This document shows positions 55,307-64,000 of a DNA stretch of 64,000 nt, piece by piece. The position numbers and the translations under genes were made by a program. The notes under the pieces were generated by a model. That model was not told where the DNA came from, searched no databases, and was given only the letters and a program-made list of their open reading frames with translations. The stretch's first letter is position 1, and each line of letters starts with the position of its first letter. The stretch is from the NCBI RefSeq assembly GCF_009759685.1, contig NZ_CP046654.1, positions 1,054,001 through 1,118,000 on the forward strand. Direction: 5' to 3'. This stretch comes from Acinetobacter baumannii (GTDB lineage: Bacteria; Pseudomonadota; Gammaproteobacteria; Pseudomonadales; Moraxellaceae).

Positions 55307-55648
55307 TTAACTTTGAAACAATTGCCAGCCGTAAATCAAACCTGCCGCAGCCACAACCCAGCATAGTGTTGCGACTCCTAAACAAGACCACATCGACATA
55401 CGAGTTGCCAGCACATAAACAGCAACTAAATAAATGGCATAAGGAATAAGTGACCATAGACCAAACAAAGCCGTTTTTTGTAACGCTTCGGCTCCTTTTT
55501 GCTGAAAAACAATCACATGAGCAATTAAAGCGAAGGTAGGAAAAAGCGGGACTAAACCCGCAATATAAAATGCCTTACTTTTCGATAAAATCGAAATAAT
55601 GAGGACAACTCCAGCCCCCAACATACACTTTAAAAATAACGCCCACAT
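55307..55648 (-). CDS. GlpM family membrane protein
   Basis: 113 residues, four helices. FLKCMLGAGVVLIISILSKSKAFYIAGLVPLFPTFALIAHVIV is the GlpM pattern. In Pseudomonas GlpM affects alginate and membrane traits; mechanism unknown. Confidence 0.8.
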   Translation of the reverse strand: MWALFLKCMLGAGVVLIISILSKSKAFYIAGLVPLFPTFALIAHVIVFQQKGAEALQKTALFGLWSLIPYAIYLVAVYVLATRMSMWSCLGVATLCWVVAAAGLIYGWQLFQS

Positions 55649-55700
55649 GCGCTGATCCTATCTGGTCATATCCATTTCAAAACGCTGTATTTTGCGCTTT

Positions 55701-56054
55701 TTAAAGAAAATTAACAGCGACTAAAGCAATCAATGCCGGAACCGCCTGAATATAAATAATCTTTTTACTGGCAGTCAGACCACCATAAATACCAGCAATC
55801 AGTACACAGCCTAAAAAGAAGTTGGCAATTGATGTTGCAAATGACGCATCAGCCAATAAAGACCAAAATAAACCTGCTGCTAAAAAGCCATTATAAAGAC
55901 CCTGGTTCTGTGCCATGACTTTGGTGAGTTTTGCTTTTTCTGCATTATTTCCAAAGGCTTTCATGCCATAAGGTTTGTCCCATAAAAACATCTCTAACAC
56001 TAAAATATAGACATGTAATATTGCGATAAGCGCAATCAATATTTGTCCAATCAT
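55701..56054 (-). CDS. DUF1304 membrane protein
   Basis: 117 residues, four helices. LIALIAILHVYILVLEMFLWDKPYGMKAFGN and AKLTKVMAQNQGLYNGFLAAGLFWSL match DUF1304. Unknown function. Followed by the GlpM-like gene 52 bp downstream, possibly one transcript. Confidence 0.85.
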   Translation of the reverse strand: MIGQILIALIAILHVYILVLEMFLWDKPYGMKAFGNNAEKAKLTKVMAQNQGLYNGFLAAGLFWSLLADASFATSIANFFLGCVLIAGIYGGLTASKKIIYIQAVPALIALVAVNFL

Positions 56055-56085
56055 ACAATTTTCCTTTTTATTTTAAAGATATGAA

Positions 56086-56113
56086 AAAAGATCAGTCTCT
56101 CGACTGATCTTTT
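56086..56113. terminator. Terminator after the MDR reductase gene
   Basis: AAAAGATCAGTC, 4-nt loop, GACTGATCTTTT between the MDR stop (56120) and the DUF1304 start. Confidence 0.85.
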
Positions 56114-56119
56114 AGTGTT

Positions 56120-57097
56120 TTACGGCTTTAATAATACTTTGCCTTGACGAGCGCCTTGCGTTGCTCTTTGAGCCGCAGTTTTAATCTCATCAAAACTAAA
56201 TACACCTTCTACAGGAAGGATTAATTTTTTCTGAGTCGCTAATGTTAGCAGCTCAACGATCAGTTCCTTTTTACGAGCTGCTGGCATTTCTTTATTAACT
56301 ACACTCGCCCAGAAACCTTTTACTGTCGCTTGTTTGAAAATTAGATCACCCGATGAAATCTGCATGGTTTCGCCAGTCATACTACCGAACGAAACGAGCA
56401 GGCTATTTTCACTGAGTAAGTGCAGCATTTCGCCACTTGCACTTCCACCAATCGAGTCCACACCGGCAATCAGAGGTTGGTCGCCATGAATCTGTTTAAC
56501 TTGCTCTTTCCAGTTAGGCTGATCGGTTGCAACTACATGTTGAATACCTAATGCTTGCATTTCTGCAATTGCATCAGTACGACGAACCAGATTAATCACA
56601 GGTAAGCCACGTGCCTGTGCAATCATGGCAACTGTTTTACCGACTGCACCATTCGCCGTGTTTTGAATGAGCCATTGACCCGGTTGAACATTTACAAAGT
56701 CGAGTAGCATAAGTGCACTAATTGGCATACCAATCAGTTGTGCTGCTGTTTCATCATCAATTTCATTATTGAGTGGAATAATCCCATGAGCAGGCGCAAT
56801 AAAGTATTCAGCCCAACTGCCATGCACAGCCGCAACTGCAATACGTTGCCCTACCTGTACATGTTCAACACCTTCACCTAACGCATCTACAATACCAACT
56901 GCCTCACTGCCACCAATCGCAGGTAAGGTTGGTTTATAGCCATAACTACCGCGTACTGTCCATACATCATGATTATGGATCGGAGACATGATGGTTTTAA
57001 TACGCACTTCGCCTGCTTTTGGTTCAGGCTTTGGCATATCCGCCTGCTCTAAAACGTCTACAGGTTCGCCAAAATTACGATGGATAATACTTCGCAT
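56120..57097 (-). CDS. MDR-superfamily NAD(P)H:quinone/zinc-type oxidoreductase
   Basis: 325 residues. N-terminal GroES-like domain (IIHRNFGEPVDVLEQADMPKPEPKAGEVRIKT) and Rossmann NADP fold (WLIQNTANGAVGKTVAMIAQARGLPVINLVRR). The family zinc ligands are not obvious (HDVWTVRGSYGYKPTLPAIGGSEAVG), so it is likely a quinone/enoyl reductase type. Its TetR gene is 3 bp upstream on the same strand, giving a two-gene stress unit. Confidence 0.85.
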   Translation of the reverse strand: MRSIIHRNFGEPVDVLEQADMPKPEPKAGEVRIKTIMSPIHNHDVWTVRGSYGYKPTLPAIGGSEAVGIVDALGEGVEHVQVGQRIAVAAVHGSWAEYFIAPAHGIIPLNNEIDDETAAQLIGMPISALMLLDFVNVQPGQWLIQNTANGAVGKTVAMIAQARGLPVINLVRRTDAIAEMQALGIQHVVATDQPNWKEQVKQIHGDQPLIAGVDSIGGSASGEMLHLLSENSLLVSFGSMTGETMQISSGDLIFKQATVKGFWASVVNKEMPAARKKELIVELLTLATQKKLILPVEGVFSFDEIKTAAQRATQGARQGKVLLKP

Positions 57098-57100
57098 GCT

Positions 57101-57703
57101 TTATTCCTCTATCGGTTTTAAGAGTTGTTGGGTGGTTTCTAAGGCTAGATGTAGATGTGCTTTGTCTTGCGACAATTTTGTGAGTAAAGCAGCACCTAAC
57201 CATAACTGATACATGACTTGCGCAGTTTTCAAAGGTTCAATATGTTTTGGAATTGATCCTTCTTGTTGCCCTTCTTTGAGTAGTAAAGCCAAACGTTGGG
57301 TTAGTTTGTGCACACCGTCATTGAGAATTTGGCGCATATCTTCTGACAAGTCCGAAACTTCGGCTGCCAATTTCACAATCAAGCAGTTTTCAGCCCAGCT
57401 ACCATGTACCGGATCATCAATCCACGCTTGCCATAAAGCCATTAAACGGGCATGGGCACTTTGCTCACTGTGCTGCCAAAGCTGTTCCATACGGACTTTA
57501 TAATTGGCCATGTATTGCTCGAGCAACGCACAGCCAAACGCCTCTTTTGAAGCAAAGTAGTGATAGAACGAACCTTTAGGTACGTCACAAGCCTTTAAAA
57601 TTTCTTGCAAACCAACACCGACAAAACCTTTATGTAGTACCAGTTCAAAACTGGTATCTAGAATGTGTTGTCGTGTGGTTTCGCTTTTATTTAATCGTTT
57701 CAT
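57101..57703 (-). CDS. TetR family regulator of the MDR reductase
   Basis: 200 residues. HTH LHKGFVGVGLQEILKACDVPKGSFYHYFASKEAFGCALLEQYM; the C-terminus has the Cys-containing WAENCLIVKLAAEVSD found in AcuR/NemR-type electrophile sensors. Immediately upstream of the reductase (3-bp gap), with a TAGAC-type operator at 57725-57739. Confidence 0.9.
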   Translation of the reverse strand: MKRLNKSETTRQHILDTSFELVLHKGFVGVGLQEILKACDVPKGSFYHYFASKEAFGCALLEQYMANYKVRMEQLWQHSEQSAHARLMALWQAWIDDPVHGSWAENCLIVKLAAEVSDLSEDMRQILNDGVHKLTQRLALLLKEGQQEGSIPKHIEPLKTAQVMYQLWLGAALLTKLSQDKAHLHLALETTQQLLKPIEE

Positions 57704-57724
57704 GCATTCATCATAAACAACTAT

Positions 57725-57739
57725 TAGACCAGTCGTCTA
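57725..57739. promoter_or_regulatory. TetR operator, TAGAC-N5-GTCTA
   Basis: Inverted repeat TAGACCAGTCGTCTA, 22 bp upstream of the TetR ATG. NemR/AcuR-type proteins bind TAGAC-like boxes, so autoregulation of the two-gene unit is expected. Confidence 0.65.
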
Positions 57740-57999
57740 GTAAAATTATGTTGCTGGTTAAAATTTGCTTAGAGTAGAAATGTAGAATGAGGAATGTTAA
57801 AAATACAACCTGCTTAATTAAACAAATTTTGTCGTTTGTCGTTTAACCGTCACAATTTGTCGCTTTAAATCATTTTATACCACTTGAACAATTTTAAATC
57901 GTTATCATATATAGGGTCTGTTGTTTATAACCAGTCACACCTCCCTGCGGCTGATCACTCAACACCTAAATTTTCATCAATACACAATTGAGATGTTTT
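57740..57999. other. Intergenic region upstream of uvrA
   Basis: Contains a cluster of TGTCG words (about 57835-57865) but no recognisable LexA or UmuDAb box. The uvrA promoter must be here. Confidence 0.4.
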
Positions 58000-60834
58000 A
58001 TGAGCCAAAGTCATATCCGTATTCGAGGCGCACGTACCCATAACTTAAAAAATGTGTCACTCGATATTCCACGCGACAAATTTGTGGTAATTACGGGGCT
58101 ATCAGGTTCAGGAAAATCTTCTCTTGCCTTTGATACCTTGTATGCCGAAGGACAGCGCCGTTATGTCGAATCACTTTCGGCATATGCCCGTCAGTTTTTA
58201 TCGCAAATGGAAAAACCTGAAGTTGACTCGATTGAAGGTTTATCACCAGCCATTGCCATTGAGCAAAAGTCTACCAGTCATAACCCACGTTCAACCGTTG
58301 GTACGATTACCGAAATTTATGACTATTTACGTCTGCTTTATGCACGTGTCGGTACGCCTTATTGCCCTGAACACGACTTACCTATGGTTGCGCAAACTGT
58401 TTCTGAAATGGTCGATGCGGTAAAGAACCTTGAGGAAGGTACAGCACTTATGTTGCTTGCCCCTGTTGTTCGTGAGCGTAAAGGTGAATACAGCAACTTG
58501 TTCGAACAACTACAAGGTCAAGGTTTTGTTCGTGCGCGTGTTGATGGTGAAATCATTGATATTGATACACCACCAGAACTCGACAAAAAGAAAAAACATA
58601 CCATTGAAGTCGTTGTTGACCGCTTTAAAGTACGTGATGACTTAGGCAACCGTATTGCTGAATCATTTGAAACTGCACTGCGTTTAGGTGGCGATATTGC
58701 CGTTTTATCGTGGATGAATGGCGAACACCCAGATCGCGTTTTTTCTGCAAAACACTCATGCCCTGAATGTGATCGCGCAGTCGCAGAGCTTGAGCCACGT
58801 TTATTTTCATTTAATAACCCGTTCGGTGCGTGCCCTGTCTGTGATGGCTTAGGTACACGTAGCCATTTTAGCCCTGAAAAACTCATTCCTAACCCTGAGC
58901 TTGCAATTAGTGAAGGTGCTATTCGTGGTTGGGATCGTCAACGTCCTTATTACTATTCAATGCTGCAAAAAGTTGCCGACCATTTCGGTTTTCAACTTGA
59001 TACACCTTGGAATCAGTTAGATAAAGACACGCAAAAGAAATTCTTACAAGGTACTGGCAAAGAAAAAATCGATTTAAGTTATATCGATGAACGCGGCCGT
59101 AAACATACTCGCGTACAACCGTTTGAGGGAATCTTGCCCCACCTTGAGCGCCGCTACCGTGAAACTGAAAGTAACTATGTACGAGACGATTTAGCTCAAT
59201 ATCTCTCTAATGCAGCGTGTGATGCATGTGGCGGTTCACGTCTCAATGAAATTTCACGTCATGTTCGTGTAAAAGATAAAACCATTGCCGACATTACCCG
59301 CATGTCGATTGGAGATGCCGAAAGTTACTATCAAGGTATAAACCTTGAAGGTGCCAAAGGTGAAATTGCAGATAAAATCTTTAAAGAGATTCGTGAGCGC
59401 TTACACTTCTTGGTGAGTGTTGGCCTGAACTATTTAAGTCTGGCTCGTTCTGCCGAAACACTATCGGGTGGTGAAGCCCAGCGTATCCGTCTAGCTTCGC
59501 AAATTGGTGCAGGTTTGATGGGTGTCATGTACGTCCTTGATGAACCATCAATTGGTCTCCATCAACGTGATAATGACCGTTTATTACAAACGCTAATTCG
59601 CTTACGTGACTTAGGTAATACGGTATTAGTTGTTGAACATGATGAAGATGCAATCCGTGCAGCTGACCATATTATTGATATCGGCCCTGGTGCTGGTGTG
59701 CATGGTGGCGTTGTCATTGCTGAAGGTACGTATGATGAGCTGGCTAAACATGCCGACTCACTCACAGGCCAATATCTTTCAGGCAAACTCAAAATTGAAG
59801 TGCCAAAACAGCGAACTCAACCACCTAAACCTGAAGAAAAAATTAAACTTTCAGGTGCAGCGGGTCATAACTTAAAAAATGTCGATTTAACCATCCCACT
59901 TGGCATTATGACCTGTGTCACGGGTGTTTCAGGTTCAGGTAAATCAACACTGATTAACCGTACGTTACTCCCACTGGCTGCAACACAGCTCAACGGTGCA
60001 ACAACCTTAACCGCTGAAAAATTTGATTCAATTGATGGTCTTCAACATCTGGATAAAGTCGTTGATATTGACCAAAGCCCAATCGGCCGTACACCGCGCT
60101 CTAATCCAGCGACTTATACGGGTCTATTTACGCCAATTCGTGAGTTATTTGCTCAAACACCAGAAGCGAAAGCTCGTGGTTATAGTGCGGGTCGCTTCTC
60201 GTTTAACGTAAAAGGCGGACGCTGCGAAGCGTGTGAAGGCGACGGTATGATTAAAGTCGCAATGCACTTCTTACCAGACATGTATGTACCTTGCGATGCT
60301 TGTCATGGCAAACGTTATAACCGTGAAACACTTGAAGTCGGTTATAAAGGCAAAAACATTTCTGATGTTTTAGAAATGACGGTTGAAGATGCTGCTGAGT
60401 TCTTTAGTGCTATTCCAGTTATTCACCGCCGCTTAGAAACCTTAACTCAGGTTGGCTTAGGCTATATTCGTTTAGGTCAGGCGGCTACTACTTTATCGGG
60501 TGGTGAAGCACAGCGTGTCAAACTGGCTCGTGAGTTAGCGAAACGTGATACGGGTAAAACGCTTTATATCTTGGATGAACCAACAACAGGTCTGCATTTC
60601 CATGATATTGCCAAGTTACTCGATATTTTGCATGAGCTACGCAACAAGGGTAATACCATTGTGGTGATTGAACATAACCTTGATGTCATTAAAACAGCAG
60701 ACTGGGTGGTCGACTTAGGTCCAGAAGGTGGTTCGGGCGGTGGTATGATCATTGCCGAAGGTACACCTGAACAAGTAGCCGAGGTTGAAATTTCCCATAC
60801 TGGCCGCTTCTTGAAACCGATGTTGAAACAATAA
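58000..60834 (+). CDS. uvrA: Excinuclease ABC subunit UvrA
   Basis: About 944 residues, damage-recognition ATPase of nucleotide excision repair. Two ABC modules: Walker [16 protein letters not shown] (about 30-44) and [14 protein letters not shown] (about 640-653); signatures [17 protein letters not shown] and [19 protein letters not shown]. Zinc modules [36 protein letters not shown], and CEACEGDG...CDACHG are all intact. ATG 58000 is preferred to TTG 57988. Strong terminator at 60838. Confidence 0.98.
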   Translation: MSQSHIRIRGARTHNLKNVSLDIPRDKFVVITGLSGSGKSSLAFDTLYAEGQRRYVESLSAYARQFLSQMEKPEVDSIEGLSPAIAIEQKSTSHNPRSTVGTITEIYDYLRLLYARVGTPYCPEHDLPMVAQTVSEMVDAVKNLEEGTALMLLAPVVRERKGEYSNLFEQLQGQGFVRARVDGEIIDIDTPPELDKKKKHTIEVVVDRFKVRDDLGNRIAESFETALRLGGDIAVLSWMNGEHPDRVFSAKHSCPECDRAVAELEPRLFSFNNPFGACPVCDGLGTRSHFSPEKLIPNPELAISEGAIRGWDRQRPYYYSMLQKVADHFGFQLDTPWNQLDKDTQKKFLQGTGKEKIDLSYIDERGRKHTRVQPFEGILPHLERRYRETESNYVRDDLAQYLSNAACDACGGSRLNEISRHVRVKDKTIADITRMSIGDAESYYQGINLEGAKGEIADKIFKEIRERLHFLVSVGLNYLSLARSAETLSGGEAQRIRLASQIGAGLMGVMYVLDEPSIGLHQRDNDRLLQTLIRLRDLGNTVLVVEHDEDAIRAADHIIDIGPGAGVHGGVVIAEGTYDELAKHADSLTGQYLSGKLKIEVPKQRTQPPKPEEKIKLSGAAGHNLKNVDLTIPLGIMTCVTGVSGSGKSTLINRTLLPLAATQLNGATTLTAEKFDSIDGLQHLDKVVDIDQSPIGRTPRSNPATYTGLFTPIRELFAQTPEAKARGYSAGRFSFNVKGGRCEACEGDGMIKVAMHFLPDMYVPCDACHGKRYNRETLEVGYKGKNISDVLEMTVEDAAEFFSAIPVIHRRLETLTQVGLGYIRLGQAATTLSGGEAQRVKLARELAKRDTGKTLYILDEPTTGLHFHDIAKLLDILHELRNKGNTIVVIEHNLDVIKTADWVVDLGPEGGSGGGMIIAEGTPEQVAEVEISHTGRFLKPMLKQ

Positions 60835-60837
60835 AAC

Positions 60838-60868
60838 AAAAAGCCGGAATTTATTTTCCGGCTTTTTT
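60838..60868. terminator. Terminator between uvrA and the GGDEF gene
   Basis: AAAAAGCCGGAA, 6-nt loop, TTCCGGCTTTTTTT; convergent, bidirectional. Confidence 0.9.
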
Positions 60869-62574
60869 TATCCCTCTACTACATTTCGTCCCCGAGCTTT
60901 AGCTCTTAAGAGTGAACGATCAGCGTTCTCTAATAACTCCATCCAGCTTGTCGCTCCAATCGCAAACCCAATACTGACCGATACATGCAATTTTTCTTGC
61001 GTACCAGATAGATCAATTTCCTCTAGAGAAATTGCAATACGAATTTTTTCGGCCAAGAGACGTGCATCTAAAAACTGCACTTGTTCTAACAAAATTAAAA
61101 ACTCATCACCACCATAACGAACAATTAAATCAGAAGCCCGTACATTTGCTTTTAATTGATCTGCGATACGCCGAATCACTTGGTCACCCACAATATGACC
61201 ATATTGATCATTCACGTGTTTAAAGCGATCAATATCAATAATCATCAAACAAGTTTGAGAAAATTTTTGAGGGTAACTCTCAACAATTTTTAAATACTCA
61301 GATAAAGCCAAACGATTGGATACACCCGTTAATGGATCTGTATTGGCAATATTTTTAAGCTGGAATTCAAAAGCATCTCGCTGCTTGAGCATCCTTTGTA
61401 AACGATCAATAGCTTCGAACAACGAAATAAATTCGCCTTTTTTAGGTTTCAACTCATCTATTGGATAATCTGTGCTATGAGATAAATCAAGAATTAAGGT
61501 ACGGGCCTGAATAAGAGGCTCAAACACCCTTCTCTTTGCATAAATTAGTGTAAGTAACGCTGCTGCTAAGGATATGCTTGAAATGAGTAAAGTAAGGAAA
61601 AACTTCTTTTTTGCTAAATAGTTTTCTTGAGATGCAATCAAGACGCTTTTATTAAGTAAAAACTTTTGCAAATCAATAACCGTGGTAAATTTATCAACGA
61701 TCTGGTCTGTCAGTTCTGTTCCGTTTAAATGATAGGCTTGGTGCTTTTGGCTTTCATCTAAAAGCTGACCCACAATAGGTACGCCTTTATCTAAAAATTC
61801 AGTTTTAACCCTTGAGTAAAGGCGATGATATTCCGGAGTTTTAGCTTGCTCTGACTGTAGTGTGTCTACAAGTGCCCATAAGTAGCGTGCTTGCTGCTGA
61901 GTCTGCAAAGACCGCGCCCGATTATCATTAGGTATGGTTTCTTTAAAGGTCACAGGCGCAATAACATTAGATGCGGTACGACCAGCTTGATCCCGCATAT
62001 CGGTCAACACCACAATCAAAGTAAAGTAATTGTTAATTTGGCTATCTTTACTTTTTAACTGTAGCATCAAATTTTGTAAAACTTCTCGGCAGCTATCCCA
62101 AGCTCCAAACATAGCCAAAATTGCATTATCGAATTGTATAGAGCTTCTCGCTTGTTCAGGAGTTGCAACATAATAGTCAACTACAGCGCGAGCTTGTTTT
62201 AAATCATCTCTAAATTTAGTATCTAAAGTATTTGCTAAATCGGTATAACCTTCTTCTTTTAAAATATGAATAGTTTCATTAAGTTGGCGATCAACAGAAA
62301 GGCGATATTCTTTTAAGTTTTTTTGATTTTTTAAAAAGTCGGCAGCGTTACTCGACATTAATTTATTTGCGGGCGCACGTTCTTTAGATACTTTATTTGC
62401 AACTTCAGCAATTGATCTTAAGCTTTTAATTTCAACCAAAGCCTGTTTAGTTTTTAAGTACTCTTGATAACTGCTGACAATAAGCGGAACCGCCATAAAC
62501 AGTAAGGACAAAATAATGACCAACATGAAGAAAAACAGTCGATTACTGATATGTTCTGAACGTAATCCTGACAT
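60868..62574 (-). CDS. Diguanylate cyclase with periplasmic helical sensor
   Basis: About 568 residues from ATG 62574. N-terminal TM (LFFFMLVIILSLLFMAVPLIV), ~290-residue helical periplasmic domain of MCP/PilJ-like type, second TM near 325-345 (FFLTLLISSISLAAALLTLIYA), then GGDEF domain with intact active site RYGGDEFLILLEQ and I-site RASD five residues ahead. Makes cyclic di-GMP. No EAL domain. Confidence 0.92.
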   Translation of the reverse strand: MSGLRSEHISNRLFFFMLVIILSLLFMAVPLIVSSYQEYLKTKQALVEIKSLRSIAEVANKVSKERAPANKLMSSNAADFLKNQKNLKEYRLSVDRQLNETIHILKEEGYTDLANTLDTKFRDDLKQARAVVDYYVATPEQARSSIQFDNAILAMFGAWDSCREVLQNLMLQLKSKDSQINNYFTLIVVLTDMRDQAGRTASNVIAPVTFKETIPNDNRARSLQTQQQARYLWALVDTLQSEQAKTPEYHRLYSRVKTEFLDKGVPIVGQLLDESQKHQAYHLNGTELTDQIVDKFTTVIDLQKFLLNKSVLIASQENYLAKKKFFLTLLISSISLAAALLTLIYAKRRVFEPLIQARTLILDLSHSTDYPIDELKPKKGEFISLFEAIDRLQRMLKQRDAFEFQLKNIANTDPLTGVSNRLALSEYLKIVESYPQKFSQTCLMIIDIDRFKHVNDQYGHIVGDQVIRRIADQLKANVRASDLIVRYGGDEFLILLEQVQFLDARLLAEKIRIAISLEEIDLSGTQEKLHVSVSIGFAIGATSWMELLENADRSLLRAKARGRNVVEG

Positions 62575-62792
62575 TTCTAGCTGGTACTCCGTAAATGTCC
62601 TACCATGATCACTACTATTGAATGAAGTAATTAATCCGCATCCTAGCACTTTACTGAACAGAAGTTCAGCAACAAAGTTCGATTAACGCAATATACGCTT
62701 TCATCTTTTCTATTTCTTAAAAATTTGATCGAAAGAGCAAATGATGGCTATAGCAAAACTCCATTTTACAGATGATGTAAATTTCGCAATCC

Positions 62793-62798
62793 TATAAT
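62793..62798 (+). promoter_or_regulatory. Perfect TATAAT -10 box
   Basis: TATAAT at 62793-62798 without a good -35; an inverted TTACA/TGTAA (62766-62780) sits where an activator could bind. Points to the small RNA at 62805. Confidence 0.4.
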
Positions 62799-62804
62799 TA
62801 GCTT

Positions 62805-62866
62805 CTTTTTCCTCTTGGATGTTTCTCCCAGCATCCTAAACCCAGCCCTCAGCTGGGTTCTTTTTT
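62805..62866 (+). ncRNA. Candidate small RNA with competing terminator arms
   Basis: Short C/T-rich RNA: hairpin GGATG/CATCC (62817-62836), then terminator AACCCAGC/GCTGGGTT (62839-62859) and T6. CCCAGC occurs twice (62827-62832 and 62841-62846), so both copies compete for the same GCTGGG. No ORF. Could be an independent sRNA or an attenuator-like leader. Confidence 0.45.
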
Positions 62867-62929
62867 ATACACACTCAATAGAAGAAATTTCATGTATTTT
62901 TTAATAAATATTAATGTTTTCTTATAGAT

Positions 62930-63040
62930 AAAAAAAAGCTCAACCTTGGGGAAAGCTGAGCTCGTAAAGTCTGATGTGATAACACATCGTATCTGGGAAA
63001 GCACTTCCAACTCTAAAAATGTTAGATAGTGAACTTTGCA
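62930..63040 (-). ncRNA. Candidate small RNA or attenuated leader on the minus strand
   Basis: Ends in an 11-bp terminator stem with CCCC loop (AGCTCAGCTTT/AAGGTTGAGCT, 62937-62962) and T7; preceded by hairpin GATGTG/CACATC (62973-62988). No ORF. It lies upstream of the diguanylate cyclase on the same strand, so could be a stand-alone sRNA or its leader. Promoter weak, so the 5' end is approximate. Confidence 0.45.
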
Positions 63041-63498
63041 ATTGAATTGTGTGACTTATCTCTAATTTTGTAAAGTTGATTAAATTGATCAGAATTAATT
63101 TTTTAATCGTTTTTTTAGTTTAAAAACATGTTTTCTTTGCTTTATTCAATTATATAATAATTCAAAATAGATAGATTATTTAGATGAACTTATCAAAATA
63201 GTGTTAACTATTACTCAAAATACAGCAAAATTGAAAAAAGAATAATGTTTGAGTGGCTATTTATTAGACAAGTCGACAAATAAATTAACGTTAAAACCGA
63301 TTAATAAAATCGCTTTTTCCAATTGTAAATGTAATTATTTTTAAACTATTTAGTGTCAATTCCCTATGAAACTTAAGGTTTAGACTCTTGTTAATGTTCA
63401 TTTTTTTAGCAGGTTGACATAATACACTTCAATTGTTGTTTTTTTAACCATTTTTAACATAAGTGTCAAATTTCCTTAACATTACGTTTCATCTATTA
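63041..63498. other. AT-rich upstream region of the porin gene
   Basis: About 460 bp with no gene. Holds TTGACATAATACACTT (63413-63428) and AAGTGTCAA (63461-63469), a broad inverted pair that could be a regulatory site for the porin; otherwise nothing clear. Confidence 0.4.
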
Positions 63499-63526
63499 TT
63501 GACTTCATAAATTGTTACAATACAAT
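63499..63526 (+). promoter_or_regulatory. Sigma70 promoter of the porin gene
   Basis: TTGACT (63499-63504), 16-bp spacer, TACAAT (63521-63526); transcription start near 63533, giving a ~32-nt leader. Confidence 0.65.
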
Positions 63527-63564
63527 GACCCCAGCTTTATCTCTTGTTAATGCTGGAAATGATT

Positions 63565-64000
63565 ATGAAAAAACTTGGTTTAGCCACTGCTGTATTATTA
63601 GCCATGACCGGTGCTCATGCTTATCAATTTGAAGTTCAAGGTCAATCTGAATATGTTGACACAACTGCAAATGATAAAAACTTCACTGGTGACGTTGCTG
63701 GTACATTCTATTTGAAAAATGTTGATACAGCTAAGGGTCCTTTAGCTGAAGCAGCTTTCTTAAACCAAGCTTCTAGCGTGTCTTTAGGTTATAGCTATCA
63801 ACAATATGACCAAAACAACGTAAACTACCACATTGGTACATACGGTGTTAAAGGTGAGGCATACGTTCCAACTCCTTACCTTCCTGTATATGCTAGCGCA
63901 ACTTACAACCACACTGATGTTGATGGTAAAAACAACTTCTCTAAAGATGACAACGGTGACCGTTATGCATTAGAAGTTGGTGCTATGTTGTTACCTAACT
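63565..64000 (+). CDS. omp33-36: Outer membrane protein Omp33-36 (partial, cut by window end)
   Basis: First 145 codons. Signal peptide MKKLGLATAVLLAMTGAHA then alternating beta-barrel strands (YQFEVQGQSEYVDTTAND, GTFYLKNVDTAKGPLAEAAF, SVSLGYSYQQYDQNNVNYHIG). I recognise this as the A. baumannii Omp33-36 porin, an outer membrane channel implicated in carbapenem susceptibility and virulence. Strong sigma70 promoter upstream, in keeping with high expression. Confidence 0.85.
   Translation, partial: MKKLGLATAVLLAMTGAHAYQFEVQGQSEYVDTTANDKNFTGDVAGTFYLKNVDTAKGPLAEAAFLNQASSVSLGYSYQQYDQNNVNYHIGTYGVKGEAYVPTPYLPVYASATYNHTDVDGKNNFSKDDNGDRYALEVGAMLLPN

Noticed and set aside
57740..57999. SOS-type operator ahead of uvrA
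   Set aside because: No LexA palindrome or UmuDAb-like site; only loose TGTCG repeats.

Overview
The window is about 64 kb of a gammaproteobacterial chromosome of the genus Acinetobacter, most likely the A. baumannii/calcoaceticus complex. The basis is the low GC content, a KUP potassium transporter, an APH-like homoserine kinase, the gab gene cluster, and the start of an outer membrane protein that I recognise as Omp33-36 at the right edge. Most of the window is ordinary core chromosome, interrupted by AT-rich accessory DNA.

Layout. 0-11.7 kb: DMT transporter, cold-shock/DUF1294 protein, homoserine kinase, hisF, a fatty acid hydroxylase facing an AraC regulator, aquaporin, LysE exporter, a non-specific nuclease, a Pro/Ala-rich secreted protein, kup and tRNA-Ser(GGA). 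11.7-18.8 kb: accessory block with a PvuRts1I/AbaSI-type modification-dependent endonuclease coupled to a small membrane protein, an HxlR/NADPH-oxidoreductase pair, a RloA/RloB (AbiL-like) defence pair, a TetR gene, and a gene-poor stretch that carries a C4-like antisense RNA cassette with a 30-residue peptide gene. 18.8-32 kb: regulators, aldo/keto reductase, two secreted proteins, DMT and MFS transporters, tRNA-Thr(TGT), a structured RNA with CsrB-like CAGGA hairpins, a GFA/methyltransferase/FAD-oxidoreductase operon, pirin and isochorismatase-like genes. 32-38.1 kb: GABA utilisation (gabD, gabT, a MocR/GabR-type activator, gabP) with matching direct-repeat operators at gabT/mocR and gabP. 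38.3-40 kb: XRE-cupin regulator and azlCD. 40.07-51.04 kb: an AT-rich genomic island between azlD and ssb, with a four-gene integration module (three different tyrosine recombinases plus a small coiled-coil protein, as in GInt islands) and defence-like cargo (zinc-hook AAA_13 ATPase resembling RloC, OLD-type nuclease, orphan Phd antitoxin). 51-64 kb: core genes ssb, MFS, DUF475, tenA, glpM-like, DUF1304, MDR reductase with its TetR repressor, uvrA, a diguanylate cyclase, two candidate small RNAs, and the truncated omp33-36.

The most interesting signals are: (1) a minus-strand RNA near 25.75-25.95 kb with six CAGGA motifs in 164 nt, four of them in loops closed by C-G including the terminator loop, which is the hallmark of CsrA/RsmA-sequestering RNAs; (2) the C4-like antisense cassette at 18.2-18.57 kb, where one RNA arm can pair either with an upstream arm or with the ribosome binding site of the 30-aa ORF; (3) the GInt-like island with matching inverted ends and defence cargo; (4) the gab operators. 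All family assignments are from reading the sequence; no search was run.
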